From Paludibaculum sp. (GTDB lineage: Bacteria > Acidobacteriota > Terriglobia > Bryobacterales > Bryobacteraceae): a DNA stretch of 64,000 bases. Both the position numbers and the translations under genes were made by a program. The notes under the pieces were generated by a model. That model searched no databases. It was not told the DNA's origin and saw only the letters and a program-made list of their open reading frames with translations. Below are positions 36,940 to 44,056 of the stretch, piece after piece. The stretch's first letter is position 1. Every line of letters starts with the position of its first letter. The DNA lies in the NCBI GenBank assembly GCA_029973955.1, contig JARKQJ010000124.1:1-64000 (forward strand). The letters run 5' to 3'.

Positions 36940-39549
36940 ATGCTCAACCCCGCGCAACCCGACTATTCCAACACGCCCGCCTCCCCTTCGCGCATCGACT
37001 ATTCCTATGCACCAGGCGCGCTTCCGGATCTCCCGGCCGTCACCCTCATCACCCCGTTCTTCGATGAAGGCGAGGTCTTTCGGGAGACCGTCCTTAGCGT
37101 CCGGCGGCAGTCCTTGCAGAACTTCGAATGGATCATCGTGGACGACTGCTCCACGTGCCCGGAAAGCCTAGCCCTCCTCGCGGAAGCGGCAGCGCACGAT
37201 CCTCGCGTGCGAGTCGTCAGGGCGGAAACCAACAGCGGTCCGGCCTGCGCTCGAAACCTGGCTGCCGGCCTGGCCCGGGCGCCTTTCCTCGCATTCGTCG
37301 ATAGCGATGATCTCCTGGAGCCCACCGCCCTCGAAAAGTGGCGCTGGTTTCTCGAAGCTCACCCGCAGTACGGCCTCGTGAAGGGATTCCAGGTGGGTTT
37401 CGGCGCCCAGAGCTACCTCTGGACGGAGGGGTTCCACAGCGGCAGTGTCGTGCTGGAGCGAAATCCCATCCAAACCGCCAGCATGGTCCGGCGTGAAGTC
37501 TGGGACCTCGCCGGCGGCATGGATGGCGAGATCCGGGGCGGGATGGAGGATTGGGACTTCTGGTTGCGCTGCGCCAGTAAAGGCTGGTGGGGCGGCACCC
37601 TCCCCGAATACCTCGACTGGTACCGCCGCCGCACCCGCCACAATGACCGCTGGGGGGATTGGGACGACTCCTCCCGGCAATCCGCCTTCCTCGCCCGCCT
37701 GCGGGAGAAGTACCCGGAAGTCTTCGACAACGGGATCCAGATGCCCCCGCGGAGCTACGTCATGCCGAATCCCGTCGTGCCTCATGACGTTCCTGTGTCC
37801 AATCCCCTGGCGCCGGGGGAGCCGGGCAAGCGCCTTCTGATCCTGGTGCCCCACCTGGAGTTGGGCGGCTCCGATAAGTTCACACTCGACCTCATCGGCC
37901 AGCTCACCCGCCGCCATGGTTTCCAGATCACCGTCGCCGCCACCGCGCAGGGGCAGCACGGTTGGCGCTGCCAGTATGAAGCGCTGACTCCGGATGTCTT
38001 TACCCTCGAGACCTTCCTAAAGCTCTCTGACTTCCCGCGGTTCATCGCCTACCTCGTGGAAAGCCGCTCCATCGACACGGTTCTTGTGACGCACAGCCAG
38101 TTCGGCTACCAGTTGCTGCCCTACCTGCGCACCCGGTTTCCCCACTTGCGCTGCCTGGACTACATCCACATTGAGGAGGAGCACTGGAAGAATGGCGGCT
38201 ATCCCCGCTATTCCATCAACTACCGCCACTTCCTTGATGCCACGGTAGCCAGTTCCGAACACCTGCGCGATTGGGTGGTGCAGCGCGGAGCCGATCCCGC
38301 CAAAGTCCAGGTCTGTTACACCAACATCGATACGCGGCTCTGGGATGCCAGCCGGTACGACAAGGCCGGCCTGCGTGCCAGCCACGGAGTGGCACCCGGC
38401 GTTCCCGTCATCTCCTTCGCCGGGCGCCTCTGCGCACAGAAGCAGCCCAACGTCCTGCTGACGACGCTGCTCGGCCTGCGGGAGCGCGGCTATCAATTCA
38501 CCGCCCTCATTGCGGGCGATGGCGAAGACGGTCCGTCGCTGACTGCACGGATTCAGGAAGCCCGGCTCACGCAGGTTCGGCTCCTGGGCAGCCGTTCCAA
38601 TGATGAGATCCGGGCCATCCTCGCCATGAGCGACATCTTCTTCCTCCCTTCGAAAATGGAGGGTATCGCGCTTTCCATGTTTGAGGCGATGGCGATGGGC
38701 GCCGTGCCCGTCGGCGCCGACGTTGGCGGCCAGCGCGAACTCGTGACGCCGCAAACCGGAATCCTCATCCGCCGCGAAGGAGACGAAGCGGCCGCATATG
38801 TCGACGCTATCAGCGGTCTCCTGGCTAGCTCGTCCCGCCGGGCCGCCATGTCCAGGGAAGCGCGCTTGCGCGTGGCATCGCAGTTTGATATCGACGCAAT
38901 GGGAGATCGTATGGCCGCCATCTTCGCTGCTCTGCCCGCTGGACCGGCCGACGTCGCTTCCATGCTGCTCCGCTCTTCCAGCCTTCTGGCGACAGAATGC
39001 GTGGAACAACGGCGTCTGGAAATCCTGGCTGACGAGTTGTGGTCGCAACGCTCGCAGTCGTCCGCCGGTTTTTCCGCTGCCCCCTCTGCTCATGCTCCGC
39101 GCGCCGTGCCGTGGAGCGAACTGGCTCCGCTGCTGGGCGCGGCCATTCACGGCAGCCTCGTCTCCTGGTGGAAGCTCGCCCGCCTTCGCGGCAACGGACC
39201 CGCCGCCGCACTGCGGTGCTTCTTGCTCACGTCTTTCGCCCACGGAGTCGCCCGCCGCAACCTCAACCTGTTGAACGATGCGCTGGCTCACCCCGCCGCC
39301 GCCGACATCCTCGCCACTTCCTTCGATCAGATCTATTACCTGCGGCAGAACGCCGACGTGGCCCGCGCCGGGATTGAGCCGCTGCTGCACTACTCCCTTT
39401 TCGGGCACGCGGAGCATCGCCGCCCCGCCGAGGCCTTTGACCTGGCCCGCTGCTTCCGGCGTTGGCCCGAACTGCGCCGCAACGGCGTCAATCCAATGCT
39501 CTGGAAAGCCCTGAACGACGGAGCCTCTCCAGACCCCGCGCCGCGTTGA
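36940..39549 (+). CDS. Fused GT2-GT4 glycosyltransferase with C-terminal module
   Basis: An 869-residue protein. A Tyr/Pro-rich N-terminus leads to a GT2 domain (VTLITPFFDEGEVFRETV, VDDCST, FVDSDD, EDWDFWLR), then a GT4 domain (LILVPHLELGGSDKFTLDL, ISFAGRLCAQKQPN, FLPSKMEGIALSMFEAMAMG). The C-terminus holds FDQIYYLRQNADV...PLLHYSLFG, the same module found at the N-terminus of 31230-33473. The ATG at 36940 has GGAG 4 nt before it. The gene diverges from the minus-strand glycosyltransferase block across 129 nt, so the two sides probably share a function. Sugar specificity is unknown. Confidence 0.87.
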   Translation: MLNPAQPDYSNTPASPSRIDYSYAPGALPDLPAVTLITPFFDEGEVFRETVLSVRRQSLQNFEWIIVDDCSTCPESLALLAEAAAHDPRVRVVRAETNSGPACARNLAAGLARAPFLAFVDSDDLLEPTALEKWRWFLEAHPQYGLVKGFQVGFGAQSYLWTEGFHSGSVVLERNPIQTASMVRREVWDLAGGMDGEIRGGMEDWDFWLRCASKGWWGGTLPEYLDWYRRRTRHNDRWGDWDDSSRQSAFLARLREKYPEVFDNGIQMPPRSYVMPNPVVPHDVPVSNPLAPGEPGKRLLILVPHLELGGSDKFTLDLIGQLTRRHGFQITVAATAQGQHGWRCQYEALTPDVFTLETFLKLSDFPRFIAYLVESRSIDTVLVTHSQFGYQLLPYLRTRFPHLRCLDYIHIEEEHWKNGGYPRYSINYRHFLDATVASSEHLRDWVVQRGADPAKVQVCYTNIDTRLWDASRYDKAGLRASHGVAPGVPVISFAGRLCAQKQPNVLLTTLLGLRERGYQFTALIAGDGEDGPSLTARIQEARLTQVRLLGSRSNDEIRAILAMSDIFFLPSKMEGIALSMFEAMAMGAVPVGADVGGQRELVTPQTGILIRREGDEAAAYVDAISGLLASSSRRAAMSREARLRVASQFDIDAMGDRMAAIFAALPAGPADVASMLLRSSSLLATECVEQRRLEILADELWSQRSQSSAGFSAAPSAHAPRAVPWSELAPLLGAAIHGSLVSWWKLARLRGNGPAAALRCFLLTSFAHGVARRNLNLLNDALAHPAAADILATSFDQIYYLRQNADVARAGIEPLLHYSLFGHAEHRRPAEAFDLARCFRRWPELRRNGVNPMLWKALNDGASPDPAPR

Positions 39550-39625
39550 TCCGCGGCCTTGCTCCCGATATCCTAAAGATAGGCGGATGGTGGCTGGAAT
39601 GCTCCGCCTCGGCAGGAGGAATTAC

Positions 39626-40315
39626 GTGGATATTCGCGACGAGTTTCTCGGCAGAATCGTCCATGGCCGCAGTTTTGCTGAAGTCGGCGGGCTGTGGGGT
39701 GTTGTGAACGAGAAGGCTTCCGTCGCTCTGCAGGCCGGCGCTTCTTCCGCTGCCATGATCGATGTCACCTTGCCCGGTACCGAACTTTGGGTGGCCTTCC
39801 GCGAGCGCATGCGGACGCTCGGGCTTCCTCCCGTAGCCGAACTTCCCATCGACGTCTGCCAATTGGCCCAGTCGCCCGATTGCCCGGTCTTCGATGTGCT
39901 TCATTGCAGCGGCGTTGTCTACCACCATCCTTCCCCGTTAGTTCTCATGCTTGCCATGCGCAAGTTGACTCGAGAGTTCCTCGTACTCACCTCCGCCGTG
40001 CAACCGGAGGAGATCCAGAACCGCCACGGCCACTTTTCCATGCCGCCCAGCGGTGCCCTCTTCGTCCCCGCCCTAAACGCCACGGAACGGCTCGTCCTCT
40101 CCACTTATTGGCGCGAAAGCGCCGGGGTCGAGTCTTGTCTCGGGATCTCGGAGCCCGTTGCCTGGGATGCCCGCGACTTCGGGCCGTGGTGGTGGCTTCC
40201 GACCACCCGCGCTCTGGCCGCCATGTGCGAGAGTTGCGACTTCACCGTGGTGGCACAGGCCCCATCCTGGAACGGCAACGCGAGCACCCTCCTACTCCGC
40301 GCCGGCCGTTGCTGA
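39626..40315 (+). CDS. SAM-dependent methyltransferase-like protein
   Basis: A 229-residue protein. Motif I-like FAEVGGLWGVVNEKAS (about 15-30) resembles sugar or lipid methyltransferases of glycan clusters, and VLHCSGVVYHHPSPLVLMLAM fits motif IV and the following helix. The start is the GTG at 39626 because AGGAGG (39614-39619) lies 6 nt upstream; ATGs at 39587 and 39599 lack this. It follows the large glycosyltransferase by 76 nt on the same strand, so capping or decorating the glycan by O-methylation is plausible (inference). Confidence 0.72.
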   Translation: MDIRDEFLGRIVHGRSFAEVGGLWGVVNEKASVALQAGASSAAMIDVTLPGTELWVAFRERMRTLGLPPVAELPIDVCQLAQSPDCPVFDVLHCSGVVYHHPSPLVLMLAMRKLTREFLVLTSAVQPEEIQNRHGHFSMPPSGALFVPALNATERLVLSTYWRESAGVESCLGISEPVAWDARDFGPWWWLPTTRALAAMCESCDFTVVAQAPSWNGNASTLLLRAGRC

Positions 40316-40754
40316 CTCCCCGCTTGAGTCTCACGCTACCCCGTATTTCGGCTCCGTCAGGCTGATTCCCGACCCAGGCTGTGGCGCTAAGTGATTGATT
40401 CTATGAGTAGCAGGCTCTGTCCGCGCTCCTTGGGGCTCGAATCTGCCGCCGCTCGCCCCGTCCCGCCTCGCGGTGGCTCTCCCTCCATCCGAATGGACGA
40501 ATCCGCTTCCAACGCCCCCTTCTCGTACGGAGCGCAGCATCGATGAAGTTCAGATGTTGCACATTTATCACACTTTTGCAGAGATTGGTGTAAACTAGGC
40601 GAAAGCTATATGGGCCTCGTCTAGCCCATGCTGGGTATCTGTCTAAATGTCTTGGACGAACTGTAGGAGGAGATCTTGGGGGTCAATATCTCAGTTTTGC
40701 AATCGCCGTCCAAGGGTGACTGAACTGCAAGTTTTGTTGAGGAGGATCCGACTG
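40316..40754. other. Non-coding region before the second PEP-CTERM gene
   Basis: These 439 nt contain no convincing gene. From about 40550 the sequence becomes AT-richer, as a promoter region would, but no good -35/-10 pair is visible. A GAAA-loop mini-hairpin near 40598-40607 is followed by a perfect 6-bp inverted repeat, ATGGGC (40610-40615) and GCCCAT (40624-40629), then a GGAGGAG run near 40666-40672. This may be a structured leader of the downstream operon. I could not match it to a riboswitch class. Confidence 0.4.
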
Positions 40755-41456
40755 ATGAAGAATGGATGTTACCTTGGTGCGGCAGTCCTGGCCTGCGCTC
40801 TCGCGCTCCCAGGCTCTGCGGCAACCATTACTGAAGTGGGCGATGCTGGTCAACTTTTGCTGACCGCGCAAAGCGCCAACTCGATGCCGGGAGGCACTGC
40901 GCTGACCAACATCTACGGAGCCATTGGCACCGGAGATGCGGACTTGTACAAAATCTATCTGACTGGCGGGCAGACATTCTCCGCCACGACGACTTTGTCC
41001 TTCTCCGCCAACGCTTTCGATACGCAACTGTTCCTGTTTGATTCCGCCGGCATCGGCGTCTATGCCAACGACGACTCCGAGGATAGTCCGCCCCAATCCA
41101 CTCTTCCAGCGAGCATCTCTTTGACGCCCTCCGCTTCCGGCATCTACTATCTCGCCATCTCCGGCTCCGGCTACCTGCCCCTGAGCTCCGGTGGCTTCAT
41201 CTTCCCGGTCACCGGCGGCCTGCTCGATCAGTCCGGCGGCATCCAGAACGCGGTTGGCCCCACGGGCCCCGGTGGTGCTCTGGCCCTCAACGGCTGGTCT
41301 TCCACCTCCAGCGAAGTGGGCGACTATGACATCGCCCTCACCGGTGCCCAGTTCCTGCCTTCTCAGGAAGCGGCTGTTCCGGAACCGTCCGCCGTTGCCC
41401 TCACCGGCCTTGGTCTCGCAGTGCTCGGTTTGGCCTTGAGGCGCCGCTCGGCCTGA
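40755..41456 (+). CDS. PEP-CTERM protein with PPC-type beta-sandwich
   Basis: A 233-residue exported protein with a signal peptide (MKNGCYLGAAVLACALALPGSAA). The central domain reads like a bacterial pre-peptidase C-terminal (PPC) domain: DADLYKIYLTGGQTFSAT, DTQLFLFDSAG, YANDDS and GIYYLAISGSGY in order. It ends with the PEP-CTERM signal VPEPSAVAL, a hydrophobic helix and RRRSA. A GAGGAGG Shine-Dalgarno lies 9-10 nt before the ATG. The subtilase begins 43 nt downstream with no terminator between, so the two are likely one operon. PPC domains are usually fused to secreted proteases; here it is a separate, sorted protein. Confidence 0.85.
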   Translation: MKNGCYLGAAVLACALALPGSAATITEVGDAGQLLLTAQSANSMPGGTALTNIYGAIGTGDADLYKIYLTGGQTFSATTTLSFSANAFDTQLFLFDSAGIGVYANDDSEDSPPQSTLPASISLTPSASGIYYLAISGSGYLPLSSGGFIFPVTGGLLDQSGGIQNAVGPTGPGGALALNGWSSTSSEVGDYDIALTGAQFLPSQEAAVPEPSAVALTGLGLAVLGLALRRRSA

Positions 41457-41499
41457 GGCCCGGCCATCTCAAGGACATGTGGCCGATCTGGAGGATGAA

Positions 41500-43386
41500 A
41501 TGAGATCTCAAACTTTCCTGCGTTACCTCACCGTCACTTGCGCGGCTGCCGTTCTTTGCTCCGCGCAGAGCCGCAAAATGGACGCCGCGCTCTCTGACCT
41601 CGTCGACTCGCAAAAGGCGATCGGTGTTGCCGCACAGAGCCTGTCGAGTGGACCCACCGCCAACTATGCCGAGTGGATGAATTTCGACGCGCAAGGCCGC
41701 ATTCTGGTCGACATCTACCTGGACGGTACCCAGAACCTCAGCGCCGTCACCTCGTCTCTCAAGGCGCAAGGCGCTGTCATCACGGGCGTGAATCCGGAAT
41801 TCCGCTTCGGAGCCATCTCCGCCTATGTGCCCGTCAGCAGCGTGGAGCCCGTCTCCCAATTGGGCGGCGTGAAGACCACTATCATGTCCGTGAAGCCGAA
41901 TAAGAACGCTGGTGCCGTCACTTCGCAGGGCACCACCGTCCTTCGCTCCAACATTGCCAACAGCAATGGTTTCACCGGTTCCGGCATCACTGTGGGCGTC
42001 CTGTCGGACTCCTACGACACCTCCCCCCTCGGCTTCAGCGCCATCCGCGCGGCCAATGACATCGCCTCCGGCGACCTCCCCACACCAAAATACGTGGTCG
42101 ATCTGGCCGCCTCCAGCAGCAATACCGACGAGGGCCGCGCCATGATGCAGATTGTCTACGACGTCGCCCCCAGTAGCTCGCTCTGCTTCGCCACCGCGTT
42201 CGCAGGTGAGGCTTCGTTCGCCGCCAACATCCGCACCCTTCGCACGAATGCCAGTTGTCTGGCCGACGTCATCGTCGACGACGTCTTCTACTACGACGAG
42301 CCGTATTTCTCTGATGGCATGATCGCTCAGGCCGTCAACGACGTGGTCACCAGCAACGTCCTCGCCGGCAAGAAAGTCGCCTACTTCTCTTCCGCCGGGA
42401 ATCAGGGCTCCCTTGGCGGCGGCGGCTCCATTGACGTGCCCAACGCCGTATTTTCCGCCTCTCCCTCCGGCCTTGGCAATATCAACCTCGCCACCGCTGC
42501 CACCTGCACCAGCAGCCCTTCCAGCGGCAGCACGAAGGCTGCCGTGGTCGATTGGCTCGATTTCGGCGGCGGCACATACTTCCAAACCGTCAATTACAAC
42601 GCTGCCAGCTCTACGATGATCCTCCAGTGGGACGACTTGTTCTATTCCGGAGCAGTGACTACGGATCTTAACTGGTTTATGTTCAACTCCTCCGGCAACT
42701 GCGTCTTCACTTTTGCGGCCAACAATTTCAGTACCGACAACGGTTATGAAGGCATCGGTCTCTCCGGCGGCACCTCCGGCGCCTATCGCATCATGATCGG
42801 CCGCACCAGTTCCGGAACCCGGCAGGCCAAGCGCCTCCGCATGCTGAACCTCGGCGGTTGGAGCGGTGGCCCCTTCGCCACTGCGACCAACCCCACTACC
42901 TTCGGCCACAACTCCGCTGCCAGCGGTATCGGCGTCGCGGCTTACCGTTACAGCAACCCCTTCAACGCCAACCCCTACACCCCGAAGATCGAGAGCTTCA
43001 CCAGTCCTGGTCCTGTGACCATCGCTTTCGACGCCCTCGGCAACCGCCTGGCCGTTCCTGAAACCCGCAAGAAGCCCGACCTCGCCGCTCCCGACGGAGG
43101 CGATACCACCTTCTTCTATCCCGGATCAAACCCGGACGGAACGGCGTTTCCGAACTTCTTCGGCACCAGCGCCGCGGCGCCTCATGCCGCCGGCGTCGCT
43201 GCTCTCCTGCTCCAGAAGGCCGGCGGGCCTGGTTCGCTCACCCCCCAGCAGATCAAGAGCATCCTCCAGACCACCGCGCCCGCGCGTGTTCTCCCCAACA
43301 CTGCCGGCTCGCCCGTCAAAGGCTGGAACCTCTATGACGGCTTCGGCCTGATCGATGCCGTGGCCGCCCTGGCGAAAATCCCCTAG
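41500..43386 (+). CDS. S8 subtilisin-like protease with Glu in place of catalytic His
   Basis: A 628-residue secreted protein with a signal peptide (MRSQTFLRYLTVTCAAAVLCSA). The subtilase core is recognisable: D170 in GVLSDSYD, the oxyanion N301 in SSAGNQG, and S557 in FGTSAAAPHAAG. The position that normally holds the catalytic His (HGT) reads D-E211-G-R-A-M, so a Glu replaces it, reminiscent of the Ser-Glu-Asp chemistry of S53 sedolisins. It could be an acid-active protease or an inactive homologue. A large insertion (about 305-500) forms an extra beta domain. GGAGG (41490-41494) 5 nt before the ATG fixes the start. Confidence 0.85.
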   Translation: MRSQTFLRYLTVTCAAAVLCSAQSRKMDAALSDLVDSQKAIGVAAQSLSSGPTANYAEWMNFDAQGRILVDIYLDGTQNLSAVTSSLKAQGAVITGVNPEFRFGAISAYVPVSSVEPVSQLGGVKTTIMSVKPNKNAGAVTSQGTTVLRSNIANSNGFTGSGITVGVLSDSYDTSPLGFSAIRAANDIASGDLPTPKYVVDLAASSSNTDEGRAMMQIVYDVAPSSSLCFATAFAGEASFAANIRTLRTNASCLADVIVDDVFYYDEPYFSDGMIAQAVNDVVTSNVLAGKKVAYFSSAGNQGSLGGGGSIDVPNAVFSASPSGLGNINLATAATCTSSPSSGSTKAAVVDWLDFGGGTYFQTVNYNAASSTMILQWDDLFYSGAVTTDLNWFMFNSSGNCVFTFAANNFSTDNGYEGIGLSGGTSGAYRIMIGRTSSGTRQAKRLRMLNLGGWSGGPFATATNPTTFGHNSAASGIGVAAYRYSNPFNANPYTPKIESFTSPGPVTIAFDALGNRLAVPETRKKPDLAAPDGGDTTFFYPGSNPDGTAFPNFFGTSAAAPHAAGVAALLLQKAGGPGSLTPQQIKSILQTTAPARVLPNTAGSPVKGWNLYDGFGLIDAVAALAKIP

Positions 43387-43410
43387 TTCGCCCCTCCGGC
43401 TCGCAATCCT

Positions 43411-43455
43411 GCGGCCCCTGGAGTGCCAAAGCGCTCCCGGGGCCGCTTTTCTTTT
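43411..43455 (+). terminator. Rho-independent terminator after the subtilase
   Basis: The stem GCGGCCCC (43411-43418) pairs with GGGGCCGC (43439-43446). An inner stem GGAGTGC/GCGCTCC closes on a CAAA loop, and the T-rich tail TTTTCTTTTT follows directly. It begins 24 nt after the subtilase stop and separates that operon from the sigma-factor operon. Confidence 0.9.
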
Positions 43456-43524
43456 TCCGCCTCTTTGCATCATCTATGTAATAATCTGCGTGCCGAAGCG
43501 TATAGCAGGTTGAGGCGTTTGAAT

Positions 43525-44046
43525 ATGGCAACACTCAGCCTGGTGCCGTCCTCGGCACCCATCCCTATGAACAGCCCACCTCCCGGCTTCGCCGAACTCT
43601 ATCAGCGGTTTTCGGAGGTTGTCTACCGGACGGCCCTACGCGTCACCGGCAACGCTGCCGATGCTGAAGACGCCCTTCAGACGGTCTTCGCCCGCATCCT
43701 CAACCAGGGCGGCCGCCTCGATCTCAGCCAGATGCCCGAGCGCTACTTCCGCCGCGCCGCCACCAACGCCGGCCTCGACGTTCTCCGCAGCCGCACCCAC
43801 CGCGCCGAGTCCCAACTCGACGACTCGCTCCCCCACGCGGCCCCCGATACCTCCCCCTATCTCAAGGAGCGCCTTCGCCGCGCTATCGCCAGCCTAGAGC
43901 CCAAAGACGCCGAACTCTTTACCCTCCGCTATGTTTCCGGCGTCTCCAATACCGAAATCGCCGACATGTACGGCCTCGAACGTTCCACCATCGGTGTCCG
44001 CCTGCACCGCATCCGCCAGTGGCTGCAGCACGAACTGGAGAAGTAA
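43525..44046 (+). CDS. ECF-type RNA polymerase sigma factor
   Basis: A 173-residue sigma-70-family factor: region 2 (ELYQRFSEVVYRTALRVTGNAADAEDALQTVFARIL) and region 4 (LEPKDAELFTLRY, then NTEIADMYGLERSTIGVRLHRIRQ, the helix-turn-helix). The ATG at 43525 has GAGG about 9 nt upstream. The next gene, 10 nt downstream, codes a zinc-finger membrane protein with the features of its anti-sigma factor, and four ABC transporter genes follow with overlaps. The sigma factor probably directs its own operon and surface genes, but no duplicated promoter motif could be identified by eye. Confidence 0.92.
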   Translation: MATLSLVPSSAPIPMNSPPPGFAELYQRFSEVVYRTALRVTGNAADAEDALQTVFARILNQGGRLDLSQMPERYFRRAATNAGLDVLRSRTHRAESQLDDSLPHAAPDTSPYLKERLRRAIASLEPKDAELFTLRYVSGVSNTEIADMYGLERSTIGVRLHRIRQWLQHELEK

Positions 44047-44056
44047 GGAGATTCCC

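Noticed and set aside
40590-40640. Cyclic-di-GMP (GEMM) riboswitch
   Set aside because: A GNRA-like loop and short stems are present, but the conserved core sequences of the class are missing.
41500-41570. Lipoprotein signal in the subtilase
   Set aside because: The residue before the cysteine is Leu, not Gly/Ala/Ser, so a lipobox is not supported; a signal peptidase I site fits.
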